Assembly (NCBI RefSeq): GCF_029407905.1
Contig: NC_073624.1
Location: 117,180,001 to 117,244,000 of the forward strand
From: Bubalus kerabau
Lineage: Eukaryota > Chordata > Mammalia > Artiodactyla > Bovidae
Direction of reading: 5' to 3'
DNA: 64,000 nt
Under the pieces are notes generated by a model. That model was not told the origin of the DNA. It saw only the letters and a program-made list of their open reading frames with translations, and did no database searches. The position numbers were made by a program, and so were the translations under genes. Positions 32,346-43,739 of the stretch are shown here, piece after piece (position 1 is the stretch's first letter; every line of letters begins with the position of its first letter).

Positions 32346-35181
32346 ACATTCAGCTTATTTTTTCTTCCCCTATATTTTTCTTTCCTTCACCTTTTTATAG
32401 ATTTGAGAGGAAAATTGCAGTTTGGGAATTCAATATTCCAGAAATATTTAGTTTTTATTTAATATAAAACAATGAACTTCTGGTTATTAAATAGATTAAA
32501 ATAACATAAAAATCACTAAATACTTCATGAAAGAACATCAATCAAGATATTCTTCCCACTAGTGAAAGATACTCTCTGCTTATATAAGTTTCAGGAAGAA
32601 TAAATTACATGAAAAACAGATCTAAGACCAAGACTAATAAATCAGTTTGGAATGTTATAGCTATTCGGTTGACTTTCTGTCTAGCTGACTTACTTTTCAG
32701 GCCCCACAGGTACTGTTTAATTTACACTACTGCGTTTTTTTTCCCCCTTGTAGCCAGTCTTCTCACCCACAATCCGAAGAGAGCCAGAAGGAAAAGTCAG
32801 AAGTAACAAAGGAAAGCAGGGATTTATTTGCAATTTTTTTCTAACTGAATACTTTGTCCCTCCTCTTTCTTTCTACTAAACCTTTAAAACAATCCTTGAA
32901 GTGCTATGGTACTCTTTTTAAAGTATGGCTTACATTTTCTGAAACAATGGAGTTAAAGAGTGAATGTGACACAGCTAAGTAGACACAAGTCACACAGGTC
33001 CAAGTTAGTTTAAAAGAAAATAAACATATAAAGGGACAGGGAAAAAAAAAAAAAACACAGATCTTTAATGTCGTGTAACACTAATGTGCTAACAGGAGAT
33101 GTATAGCGTTATGATTCAGTCATATCCCTCATTGCTACACATACCATGGTTTGCTTAACGCAGCTTGCTTCATGAATTGAGATGTGTGTCACATTTATAA
33201 AAGTTTATCCAAGATTGAAAATCAGTTTGTGAAGGAGTGTAAGAAACAGGACATTCGATATAATCAAAATTCAACTGACTTCCAGCACATACACTTTTTT
33301 CATAGCAGATTGAGAGGGCATCTTTAATTGATAATCCCCCTGGTGTTTATGGAATTAGATCAGGGATAACCACTTGTACTTACAGGCTTTTATTGTTCTG
33401 TCCTGATTGGATCAGCAAATGATGAGCATGTTCTTTTATCAACATGAGGATTACACAGCAGCTGGTAGATAGTCTCAATGGGGAGGGCCAGTGAAATGTA
33501 ATAGAAAAAATGAATTCTTAACAAGAATGCTGCTTGTTAAGTTGCCCTCTCAAAGCTCTCCCAAATTTGTATTTTTTGCTTGACATCAAAAATAGTCAGA
33601 TTGCTTCAAACAAGTCAGTTACTCTTAGCATATAAATGAAATAACTTTCATTATTCCATTGTCACATCCCATGGTAATCCATTGTGTCCCATTGTTACAA
33701 GTTCTCCCTCTGTCTCATTCCCCTTAATTTTGTTTTCCACTTTCATCTTAAAAAAAAAAAAAAAAAAAATCAGAAGCCCTTCCTTATAAATTGCATTGAC
33801 TTCACTATTTCCTTCCAATTTTCATCTATTTTAAAATGAAGTTTCTGGGCCATTTAGAAACAAATTTGGCTTAGTGACTGATTGGTTATTTCTGTGCCTG
33901 CCATGTAAATTTAGAACAGGCAGTCAAGTGGAAGTGCTCAATGTTTCAGAAGAAAATCAGAGAATAGGAAGAATCCTTTAAAGTGATCTAGAGTCCTTCA
34001 TTTTCCTGGTAAATAGAAAATGAAGCAAGTCTCTTTCCCCTCCCTTAAAATAAAAACTGGCAAAAAGAAAGACTCTTGGCTACAAATTTAATCAGATATT
34101 TTGCAACTGACCACCTCAAAGCTTGAGTGGGGTCTTTGTAAAAAAGCCAAAAAGCATCTGTAAGAAGTCTGTGCTTCTGGCTCAGGGGGCTCAGTTCTCA
34201 GTCTCCTATTTCTGGCTTGCCCCCTTTCATCCTCCTCCACATCTTCAGAGTCTACCTCCTTTAGTTTAAAAGGAGGTTGCTCATACATAAGAAGCATCAT
34301 ACTTAAATATGCAGGGAAAGAAAGCTATCTTAAAATATCCTTCATTGTTTTCTGTTTTAACTAAAAGGAACATGTAAGTCAGAAAAAAAATGACTTATTC
34401 ATTTTGGGTGATGTTCTTTTTAGAATTCAGTGCTTCAAGGAAGAAAAGAAGTTTAATTTGTGAGACATTTGGAAAACACAACAAGGGATTCAGTTGACCT
34501 CTGGTATCTAGTTGAATTCCATAAATAATGGTTTCTAGTAAGTGGAAGCTGGACATATTTTCAGAACTAGCATATCACAGGAATCCTCAACACATTGAAA
34601 GTCACCTGTGTCCCACTTACGGGTACCTTTGATCTGTTTATGAGAACAGAGTTTCAATTCAGCTTTTTCTTCATGTCTCCCCTGACAGCAGAACCATGAG
34701 CTCTGTTAGGATCTGTTTTTTATGTGTATTTTTCTTGAAACAAACATTTTTTCTTCCCATTATTAAGTCCTACTAACCAGATCTGTGCAAATACCAGGGT
34801 GTGGTGCCCTCACCCAGCAAGCTCTGAGCAGCAAGCCCAATATAGGTCCCTGCTACTGAGTCATCAGTTTCCTCTCTTTTATGTCTTAGATCTGCTAAAT
34901 TCCTTTTCGTAATGTGTGTCATTGGTTTAAGCAATTTCTGTTCATTTCATTGAATTCTTGTCTGTCTTTTCTGTTTTCTGTGAACTAGAATAGAATGTCT
35001 TATAAGGCAGAGAAACCCTGGCAACTTCACAAACAAAACAAATAAGTGAATAAGCGAAAAGCTGTGATTAGGCCTTGACTCAGTGGTGTTTTGCATTCAT
35101 GAACAAGATTGCTAATATCTCTAGGAATGTGGTCCTAAGAAACACCACAAATATTGCATCAAATTCATTCTTGTATACATT
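32346..35181. other. repeat-poor stretch, no confident gene
   Basis: Nearly 3 kb with only homopolymer A-runs (about 33041-33055 and 33751-33770) and no recognised interspersed repeat. 33080-33545 has AT-rich, gap-free, non-repetitive sequence of the type seen in conserved noncoding elements, including a 9-bp inverted repeat (33517-33541). One small acidic minus-strand frame is described separately. Confidence 0.35.
34088..34300 (-). other. small acidic open frame, status unknown
   Basis: A 70-codon minus-strand frame in repeat-free sequence. It encodes a charged segment (KLKEVDSEDVEEDERGQARN) followed by RRLRTEPPEPEAQ. Upstream on that strand is a pyrimidine-rich CTTTCTTTCCCTGC..TTTAAG that could act as an acceptor. 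There is no clear donor, and I recognise no family. It may be chance; a coding exon is possible but unproven. Confidence 0.15.
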
Positions 35182-35391
35182 CCTCCCTGGTGACTCAGAT
35201 GGTAAAGAAACTGCCTGCCATGCCGGAGACCCAGGTTTGATCCCTGGGTCGGGAAGATCCCCTGGAGAAGGGAATGGCATCCCACTCCAGTATTCTTGCC
35301 TGGAGAATTCCGTGGATAGAGGAGCCTGGTGGGCTACAGTCCTTGGAATCGCAAGAGTCGGACACGACTGAGCAACTAACACTTCACTTCA
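35182..35391 (+). mobile_element. Bov-tA SINE
   Basis: Complete copy: CTCCCTGGTGACTCAGATGG, B-box-like GGTTTGATCCCTGGGTCGG, Bov-A core, end CGACTGAGCAACTAACACTTCAC. Confidence 0.95.
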
Positions 35392-35558
35392 TACATACTT
35401 CATCTCCTCCTGATCCCCTTTCCTTCTATGCTTTTGTTTAATGTGGTTTAAGATTTCTTACTGTTTTAAATGAATCGATGAGGAAATCTGTAGAAATATC
35501 TGAGCCTTAGGACAACCGGGGACATTTTTGAAGTCAAAGGAACTTTTTACCTATTTAA

Positions 35559-35743
35559 AGCTTCCCTGGTGGCTCAGCTGGTAAAGAATCTGCCTGCAAT
35601 GTGGGAGACCTGGGTTCAATCCCTGGGTTGGGAAGATCTGGAGAAGGGAAAGGCTACCGATTCCAGTATTCTGGCCTGGAGAATTCTATGGACTGTAAGG
35701 GGAATTTCCATGAGGTCACAAAGAATCAGACAACACTGAGAGA
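35559..35743 (+). mobile_element. Bov-tA SINE, diverged
   Basis: AGCTTCCCTGGTGGCTCAGC start and a GGTTCAATCCCTGGGTTGG B-box. The Bov-A half is shortened and ends AATCAGACAACACTGAGAG. TTTTTAC occurs on both sides (35544-35550 and 35744-35750). Confidence 0.93.
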
Positions 35744-35804
35744 TTTTTACTTTCAAAGAAACAAAAGTCCTTGAGACAATGATTCCTCAAAGTGTTGTTC
35801 TTTT

Positions 35805-37233
35805 TTTTTTTTTTTTTAATTTTATTTTATTTTTAAACTTTACATAACTGTATTAGTTTTGCCAAATATCAAAATGAATCCGCCACAGGTATACATGTGT
35901 TCCCCATCCTGAACCCTCCTCCCTCCTCCCTCCCCATTCCATCCCTCTGGGTCATCCCAGTGCACCAGCCCCAAGCATCCAGTATCGTGCATCGAACCTG
36001 GACTGGCAACTCGTTTCATACATGATATTTTACATGTTTCAATGCCATTCTCCCATATCTTCCCACCCTCTCCCTCTCTCACAGAGTCCATAAGACTATT
36101 CTATACATAAGTGTCTCTTTTGCTGTCTCGTACACAGGGTTATTGTTACCATCTTTCTAAATTCCATATATATGCATTAGTATACTGTATTGGTGTTTTT
36201 CTTTCTGGCTTACTTCACTCTGTATAATAGGCTCCAGTTTCATCCACCTCATTAGAACTGATTCAAATGTATTCTTTTTAATGGCTGAATAATACTCTAT
36301 TGTGTATATGTACCATAGCTTTCTTATCCATTCATCTGCTGATGGACATCTAGGTTGCTTCCATGTCCTGGCTATTATAAACAGTGCTGCGATGAACATT
36401 GGGGTACACGTGTCTCTTTCCCTTCTGGTTTCCTCAGTGTGTATGCCCAGCAGTGGGATTGCTGGATCATAAGGCAGGTCTATTTCCAGTTTTTTAAGGA
36501 ATCTCCACACTGTTCTCCATAGTGGCTGTACTAGTTTGCATTCCCACCAACAGTGTAAGAGGGTTCCCTTTTCTCCACACCCTCTCCAGCATTTATTACT
36601 TGTAGACTTTTGGATTGCAGCCATTCTGACTGGTGTGAAATGGTACCTCATAGTGGTTTTGATTTGCATTTCTCTGATAATGAGTGATGTTGAGCATCTT
36701 TTCATGTGTTTGTTAGCCATCTGTATGTCTTCTTTGGAGAAATGTCTATTTAGTTCTTTGGCCCATTTTTTGATTGGGTCATTTATTTTTCTGGAGTTGA
36801 GCTGTAGGAGTTGCTTGTATATTCTCGAGATTAGTTGTTTGTCAGTTGCTTCATTTGCTATTATCTTCTCCCATTCTGAAGGCTGTCTTTTCACCTTGCT
36901 AATAGTTTCCTTTGATGTGCAGAAGCTTTTAAGGTTAATTAGGTCCCATTTGTTTATTTTTGCTTTTATTTCCAATATTCTGGGAGGTGGGTCATAGAGG
37001 ATCCTGCTGTGATGTATGTCAGAGAGTGTTTTGCCTATGTTCTCCTCTAGGAGTTTTATAGTTTCTGGTCTTACGTTGAGATCTTTAATCCATTTTGAGT
37101 TTATTTTTGTGTATGGTGTTAGAAAGTGTTCTAGTTTCATTCTTTTACAAGTGGTTGACCAGATTTCCCAGCACCACTTGTTAAAGAGATTGTCTTTAAT
37201 CCATTGTATATTCTTGCCTCCTTTGTCAAAGAT
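35805..37233 (-). mobile_element. young ruminant L1, 5' truncated
   Basis: A 1.4-kb L1 on the minus strand: T-run (poly(A) of the element) at 35801-35817, then 3' UTR, then the 3' third of ORF2. A direct repeat AAGTGTTGTTCTTTT flanks it (35790-35804, merging with the T-run, and 37234-37248): a 15-bp target-site duplication. The retained ORF2 part has no stop or frameshift. A recent insertion. Confidence 0.95.
36157..37233 (-). pseudogene. L1 ORF2 C-terminal fragment, open frame
   Basis: The 3' part of L1 ORF2, about 359 codons, open from the truncation point to the normal stop. It begins within the FNKWCWEIW region, continues NWR-type LTPYTKINSKWIKDLN, and holds the cysteine-containing C-terminal segment KCWRGCGEKGTLLHCWWECK (residue spacing C-x3-C-x7-H-x4-C). 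It then has IEYYSAIKKN and ends HIYGI. Endonuclease and RT domains are absent, so it cannot support retrotransposition. It is a 5'-truncation remnant, not a host gene. Confidence 0.95.
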
Positions 37234-37419
37234 AAGTGTTGTTCTTTTGAAAACTATTCAGTTAATGGGTTCTTTACCACTGCATGGGTGCTAATAAAAT
37301 GTCCTTTGCCTAATTAATAGTTATTATTGGTTGAGCTGATTGAAGTAAGAGAATTATGGCCAGCTATAAAACACTCTTCATGAGTGGTAAGAGAAACTAG
37401 CAGCTGGTTTTCCACTTGG

Positions 37420-37625
37420 TATGCAATTGTGTCCAACCCTTTCCAACTCCTATGGACTGTATCCCATCAGGCTCTTCTGTCCATGGGATTCTCCAGGTAA
37501 GAATATTGGAGTGAGTTGCCATTTCCTCCTCTGAGGATTTTCCCCACCTGGGGATGGAACCCCCGTCTCTTACGTCTCCTGCATTTCAGGTGGATTCTTT
37601 ACCCACTGAGTTGTCTGAGAAGCCC
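37420..37625 (-). mobile_element. Bov-tA SINE, diverged
   Basis: Reverse Bov-tA: GCAATTGTGTCCAACCCTTT, CTTCTGTCCATGGGATTCTC, GGATTCTTTACCCACTGAGT, end GAGAAGCCC. Confidence 0.93.
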
Positions 37626-37954
37626 TTCTACTTGCTATAAATATTTTTAATTAAAGTTTGCCCACTGGTTTTCAATTTGTGTAATAGCAGGAATGTTTAC
37701 TTACTTACTGTAGGGATAAAGGGATGTCTTTCCCTTCAAGCGCAGCTTTTTAATTCTGTTAACAATAACTATGAATAATAATGGTAGTTTCCTGCTGGGT
37801 GATAAGAAAATGAGTTGCAGAATGAAACTCTCATTCTTTTCTAATTCCCAAGAATTTCACGGTTTTAGTTGTTCACTTTTAATATTTGCATTTCCAGACA
37901 AGGAGTCCCTGCTGTCCATCAGGAGTTCTTAGAGTGAGGATAGTGAATAGATGT

Positions 37955-38234
37955 CTGCTGCTGCTGCTGCTGCTAAGTCGCTTCAGTCGTGTCTGACTCT
38001 GTGGGACCCCATAGACGGCAGCCCACCAGGCCCTGCCATCCCTGGGATTCTCCAGGCAAGAACACTAGAGTGGGTTGCCATTTCCTTCTCCAATACGTGA
38101 AAGTGAAAAGTGAAAGGGAAGTCACTAAGTTGTGTCCAACTCTTAGCGACCCCATGGACTGCAGCCCACCAGGCTCCTCCATCCATGGGATTTTCCAGGC
38201 AAGAGTACTGGAGTGGGGTGCCATTGCCTTCTCC
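37955..38234 (-). mobile_element. Bov-A2 SINE (dimer)
   Basis: Begins with a (CTG)6 run, then two reverse Bov-A monomers joined by a GAAAGTGAAAAGTGAAAGGG linker. AGATGT occurs on both sides (37949-37954 and 38236-38241). Confidence 0.95.
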
Positions 38235-38544
38235 GAGATGTATGTTAGAAGTACCTAAATGGGACTTGCATTAAGAGTACAGGTATACCCACACACATAT
38301 AGTCTGAAATTCTGCGTTTTTGGCCTCTAGGACTTTCTTTCCTTACCCTTGACAGTTCCCTTTCATCTCATCATCCATTTGATCTCAAATACTGATGTTT
38401 TCCAGGGTCTAGCTCCCAGGTCATTTCTACTCTGCATGCTCCTTTCAGATACACTCAGTTTCTTTGTTGTTTTAACGTATTAATGGTTAATGTATTAATG
38501 ATGCAAAACACATATTGTCTAGCCCTGTCTTCTCCCTATGCACT

Positions 38545-39260
38545 AAGGGTATCGCTCGTGAGTCTACAAAGTACTTAATGGTCATTACTTTCCCCACATC
38601 TGCTGCTTCTTCTATTTTCTAATATTGGTTAATCACACCACTACCCATTATATCACCGTAGCCAAAAGTCTGTGGGTTGCTTGAGAATTCTTTTTTCCCC
38701 TCACATTCTTGATTATATCTAATCAGTCTCCAAGTTCTAATAGTTCTGCTTCTTAAATATTTATCAATTCTGTTCTCTCCACCTTTATCTTCACTGCTAT
38801 AGCCCTTTATCTGGGCTGGGAACATTCTTGAAAATGTTACAATAGCTTCTTAACTGGACTCCTTATTCTTAAATCTGACTTCTCACATTTATCATCTACC
38901 CAAAATGAAATTCAACCACATCGCTGCTGCTGCTGCTGCTAAGTCGGGTCAGTTGTGTCCGACTCTGTGCGACCCCATAGATGGCAGCCCATCAGGCTCC
39001 GCCATCCCTGGGATTCTCCAGGCAAGAATGCTGGAGTGGGTTGCCATTTCCTTCTCCAATGCATGATATACCCTCAATAAAATTTTTCAATGGCTTTCCA
39101 CCACCTCAGGATAAAATGTGAAGTTTTTCACATGGAATTCGAGATTATTCTCCACGTCCCAGCCTCTCTTTTCTACCATCCCCCACTTCATACTCTAGGC
39201 TAAATGGTACTGAATTGTTCTAATCCCTCACTCATCAGCCTTCAAAAATGTAATACCTTA
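38545..39260 (+). mobile_element. L2-like old LINE split by Bov-A
   Basis: Two parts: ATATCTAATCAGTCTCCAAG..CTTCTTAACTGGACTCC (38700-38865), and after the Bov-A, TTTTTCAATGGCTTTCCACC..CAGGATAAAATGTGAAG, CTCCACGTCCCAGCCTCTC, CATACTCTAGGC. Order and motifs fit the L2 3' region. Confidence 0.6.
38923..39063 (-). mobile_element. Bov-A SINE (monomer)
   Basis: Begins with a (GCT)5 run, then one reverse Bov-A monomer ending GCCATTTCCTTCTCCAATGC. Inserted into the L2-like repeat. Confidence 0.92.
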
Positions 39261-39264
39261 AACA

Positions 39265-40470
39265 TGACATTCTGATGAAGTCTTCCACAAAATCATTGTG
39301 GAAATCAGATTTTTTTTTTAAAGCATTCATTACTTTTGTTTTAATGAGATAGATACTTTGTTAATGAAAGCAGTAGAAGATCTTGTCTGTTTCTTATCAT
39401 TTATTAATAATGATATGTTGGAATCACTCCTTATCGGTTTACTTATTTTACTTCCAATCACCTTCGACTTTTGTTTCAAACATCTTCCGAAGATGAATAG
39501 CTATTATAATGTATGACAAAACTGTGTTGTTATAATATAAATGATCTTTCTAACACATTATAAAGACTATTTGAGCTTTTTTCTTTTAGCTGAGGACCAG
39601 GATTTAGAGGTGAATCTATAGGTCTGGACAGTCATGAAGTACATGGTTGAGACTGTTCGTGTATACAAGTTGTCCTACCCTTTGGAAGAAATACAAAAAT
39701 TTTCACAAAATGGAATGTTCTTGGTAACTTAAGTTTCTCTATCTTTAAAAATTTCTGTCAGTAATGCCGACTGACCTAGTATGGAAACTTCTCTTGTTAA
39801 AAACAGATGGAGCTGCTAAACAAAATGAAATACAGCCTAAGAATGCACCTGTGCATGCACAGGAATAAATAGCTGATATTTTTTAATTGACAGGGAAATT
39901 CCAAGTCATCAGAAGAGAAAACTCACAGCTAATGTGACAGCCTTGTGATCGGACGCCTCAGAGGATCCTGAGTGGCAGTTAGGACGGATAGTGTTTCATT
40001 AAGATAAACAGTAAATTTAGTCCTTTGTTGTGAACTGCAATACTGTAACTGAAAATGCCTTGACATGTACATGGAACATCAGAAAGGATGCTAAACGGGT
40101 GACAGGAAGGTTTGTTTTGGCCCAAAGCTGAGTGGGAAAAAAAGCTCTATTGGAAAACTGAAAAGCCTGTGTCAGACACAGTCATGGAATCCAAACATAT
40201 ATTACCACCTTTGTGTAGGATCCTTTAAGTTGAAAAATAATAATGATGTGATTCTGGACCAAAGAACACTTTGGGGTAACCAGTAGAAACACATAGAAAA
40301 CTGCTTGTACTAACAGTTCAAAAACACAGAATACTTAGACTCCTGAAAGAGACAGAAATTCCCAATTGAAGATGAATCCCAGTAGGAAAAAATTACTAAC
40401 TATGCGAGGGACATTTGTAATGAGGGAAAGTTAGTAGATACAAACACTAAGAGGATTAACACTTTGTAAG
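39265..40470. other. unique sequence, no gene seen
   Basis: AT-rich and without recognised repeats or exons. The last part (from about 40280) may belong to the old L1 that follows. Confidence 0.4.
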
Positions 40471-41133
40471 AATTTGAACTATTAGAGCAATCTAAAAAGA
40501 CTGTAAAATAAATTAATGTATTGATATTTAAGAGATAAAAGAAAGACTAGAAACCAAAAGCAAAGAGAGAAGACAAATATGAAAAAGAACTAAATAAAAC
40601 TTGTAAAAATAATACAACTAAAAAAGGAAATAGTGAATTGGAAGACATTTCTAAGGAAATGGCTTAAAATAGAGATGCCAAGTATCAAAGAGAAGTTGAG
40701 AGAAATGGATAACAGAATTACAACCAGAAAACTCTTAATAGGAATTCAAGAAAGAAAAGAAGCAGTGGGGAAGAAATCATATATAAGGAGAAAATAGATG
40801 AAGAGGTCAATATTAATGAAAATATGAGTTTACAGACTGAAAACACACAGGTCTTAAGTAGAATAAAGGAAAAAATTCCCATATAGATACATTGTAATGA
40901 AACTACAAAATTCCAAAGACAAAGAAAAAATTTTAAAAACAACCAGAGAAAAAGCACAGATTACCTACAGCGAAACAATTGTTACATTGATAGCCATAAT
41001 GCTCTCAGCAACAATAAAGGCAGAAAGACTGAAAATATCCATAAAAATGCTAAAGTATGTAAACCTGGAATTCTATACCCCAGGGAATTTCTCGAAGTGT
41101 GAGAACAGAATAAAGACATTTCTAAAGAAGGCT

Positions 41134-41410
41134 GCTGCTGCTGCTGCTAAGTCGCTTCAGTCGTGTCTGACTCTGTGCGACCCCATAGACGGCAGCCCAC
41201 CAGGCTCCCCCGTCCCTGGGGATTCTCCAGGCAAGAACACTGGAGTGGGTTGCCAATTCCTTCTCCAATGCATGAAAATGAAAAGTGAAAGTGAAGTCGC
41301 TCAGTCGTGTCCGACTCTTAGCGACCCCATGGACTACAGCCCACCAGGCTCCTCCGTACATGGGATTTGTCAGGCTAGAGTACTGGAGTGGGGTGCCATT
41401 GCCTTCTCCA
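41134..41410 (-). mobile_element. Bov-A2 SINE (dimer)
   Basis: Reverse dimer with (CTG)n start and a GAAAATGAAAAGTGAAAGTG linker. TCTAAAGAAGGCT flanks it (41121-41133 and 41411-41423). It therefore inserted into the old L1 ORF1 remnant. Confidence 0.96.
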
Positions 41411-41586
41411 TCTAAAGAAGGCTAAGAGGTAGAATTTAGCACTCACACACCCACGCTGAATTACTCAAAGATACATTTTGGCAAGAAAGGAACTGAATCT
41501 GTAGTGTGGATGTGGCATCAGGAAGCAAACAAATAGTAAACACATAATTAGGTCTAAATAAGTTATAACTTTAAATATGTATGTAC

Positions 41587-41608
41587 GTGTGTGTGTGTGT
41601 GTGTGTGT
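41587..41608 (+). repeat. (GT)11 microsatellite
   Basis: Uninterrupted dinucleotide run of 22 nt; likely length-variable. Confidence 0.97.
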
Positions 41609-42831
41609 TATATTTGGATAATTGGAGTATATTTTAAAACAGTGTGTGATGCCTCTATTCAACATTATATTGAGTGTCCACTCAGGCATGGTGAGAAAGA
41701 GAAGGTTAAATTGGGAAGAAAGAAACAAAACTACAACTATACAGAGGTTATCTTATTATGTAAAAATCCCACAAGAATCTACAAATAGAATATATGAGTG
41801 TCCTGAATGCTTGCTATATACATTAGTAATATATTAAAGCTATATTCTTAATGATCTACAATCCAGGAAATGTGATATCATTTAAAAGATATCATTTAAA
41901 ATAAGAACACAATTGCTGGTGCTTTGGAATACCTCTTAAAATATGCCGAAGTATATGAGATATTATGGAAAGATCTTAAAGGAGACAAGTAAATGGGAAG
42001 ATTATAAAATGCAAATGGATTAAAAATTCAATATATAAAGATGTCAGTTCTATCCATTAATTTTAAATTCACTTCAATCACAATAAAATCCCAATGTGTG
42101 TGTGTAACTAGAGAACTGATTCTAAACATTCAGTTAACCAAAAAAGAGACAAGAATAGCCCAGACAAATCTTTTTTTTAAAGGATTATGCTGCAGAGAAT
42201 TTCATTACTACATATTGTTACTTACACTTTTTTAACAAGCACAGCATTAGTACAGAGATAGCTAAGCAGTGAAACAGACTAGAAAGCCTGTATATGGAAA
42301 CTTGATCTATGACAGAGGAAGCATTGCAAAGCCATAGGAAAGGACAGTTTTAATCAACAGTCTTGGGACAAATGGTTTTCCATTTGGAAATAATACAATT
42401 TGATTCCCACTTTATACTACACAGAAAAATTAATTCAAGCTGAATTAAGACAAAAATGTAAAAATAAAACCCTGAAACCCTGAAGCTATAGGAGGGGAAA
42501 AAAAATGAGAATATTTTATAATCATGGAGAGAAAATCTTTAAATAAGACACAAATATTGCAAATCATAAAGGAAGAGTGTTACAAGTTAGATTGTACTGA
42601 AATTTTAAATGTCTGTTTATCAAAGGATGCCACAAAAAAGTGAAAAGAAAAGCTATATATTGGAAGAAGTTGTTTGCAGTACAATGTAATACTATGTGGT
42701 GACTATCTGACAGGTAAAATGTTGCTGAGGATGTATATTGAGAAAAAAGCATGTTGTAAAATATGTTCAGTACAATACTTATATTCATTAAAATTGCACA
42801 AAGCAATACTGTATGGTGTTACGAGTATATT

Positions 42832-42947
42832 TACTGGAATGGGTTGCTGTTTCCTTCTCCAGGGGCTCTTCCCGAATCAGGGATCAAACCTGGGTCTCCT
42901 GCATAGCAAACAGACTCTACCATCTTAGCTACCAGGGAAGTCCATTT
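42832..42947 (-). mobile_element. Bov-tA SINE, partial
   Basis: Reverse of the tRNA part plus the beginning of the Bov-A part (TACTGGAATGGGTTGCTGTT..GATCAAACCTGGGTCTCC..CCAGGGAAGTCC). GTATATT on both sides (42825-42831 and 42948-42954). Confidence 0.9.
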
Positions 42948-43248
42948 GTATATTGTAAAAGTGTAAAGATGTGCATAGAAAAGACACTTGCCAACCTTAG
43001 GACAGTGATAATCACTGGACATGAAGGATTAAGCAATCTGAAAACCAAAATGACAAAGTGTTATTCTAGGTAGTGGGTACTAGGTAACAATTTCATTTTT
43101 TCTGTGTGTCTAAAACATCTCATAATTAAACAAAATCTAAACAAGGCTTGACTTCTAAATGAAAAATATGTAGGCACATGTGGGCATATATTTGATTAAT
43201 CAGAGGATATTTAAAAACAGTGTGTGATACTTCTATTAACATTGTATT

Positions 43249-43505
43249 CTTTTTTTTTTCCCCTTTTAAAAAGATTTATTTATTTGGCTGCAGTGGGTCT
43301 TTGTTGCCGTGTAAGGGCTTTCTCTAGCTGTGGTGTGTGGGTTTCTCCTCCCAGCGCTTCTCTTGTTGCAGAGTGTGGGCTTTGTAGTTGAGGCACATGA
43401 GTTTCGTTTCCCTGAGGCATGTGGGATCTTCCAGGACCAGGGATTGAACCCAAGTCCCACGCATTGGCAGCTGGATTCTTAATCACTGGACCACCAGGGA
43501 TGTCC
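43249..43505 (-). mobile_element. CHR SINE
   Basis: Starts with T-rich tail, TTTATTTGGCTGCAGTGGGTC, GGGCTTTCTCTAGCTGTGG, and ends with reversed 5' sequence TTCTTAATCACTGGACCACC. TTGTATT flanks it (43242-43248 and 43506-43512). Confidence 0.92.
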
Positions 43506-43548
43506 TTGTATTGGATTTTTTAAGAAACAATGGCAATATTATTCTTAT

Positions 43549-43739
43549 AAAAGAGTCTTATGCCTTAATCTGGGCGACCCTATGGACTCCTCTGTCCATG
43601 GGATTCTCTAGGCATGAATACTGGAGTGGGTTGTCATACCCTCCTCCAGGGGATCTCCCCAACCAGGGATCAAACCCAAGTCTCTTTTGTCTCCTCACTG
43701 CAGGCAGGTTCTTTACCACTAGCGCCACTTGGGAAGCCC
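43549..43739 (-). mobile_element. Bov-tA SINE, diverged
   Basis: GGGCGACCCTATGGACTCCT..CATGAATACTGGAGTGGG..GGATCAAACCCAAGTCTC..CACTTGGGAAGCCC in reverse order. The BovB-derived tail is short and degraded. Confidence 0.9.

Larger units (their letters stand above)
40480..43140 (+). mobile_element. old L1 (L1M/HAL1-like), multiply interrupted
   Basis: Plus-strand remnant with ORF1-derived blocks (GAATTGGAAGACATTTCTAAG, then KDKEKILKTTREKAQITY, ending with AATAAAGACATTTCTAAAG near 41120). ORF2-derived blocks follow (AAAGATGTCAGTTCTATCC, AAGAATAGCCCAGACAAATC, GGAGAGAAAATCTTTAAATAAG, GTTTATCAAAGGATGCCAC), then a 3' UTR (42950-43140). Interrupted by Bov-A2, a GT microsatellite and Bov-tA. All frames are decayed. 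Confidence 0.75.

Noticed and set aside
36536..36997. 153-codon plus-strand frame with hydrophobic residues, membrane-protein-like
   Set aside because: It is the exact antisense of L1 ORF2; no independent support.
36157..37140. 327-codon minus-strand frame as a host gene
   Set aside because: It is the end of L1 ORF2 (IEYYSAIKK and the cysteine-rich segment) in a 5'-truncated L1.
37955..41411. CRISPR-like spaced repeats
   Set aside because: The recurring units at 37955, 38923 and 41134 are independent Bov-A/Bov-A2 SINE insertions with their own duplications in a mammalian genome.
40897..41415. 172-codon plus-strand frame
   Set aside because: Its first half is decayed L1 ORF1 and its second half is translated Bov-A2; the join is an insertion artefact.
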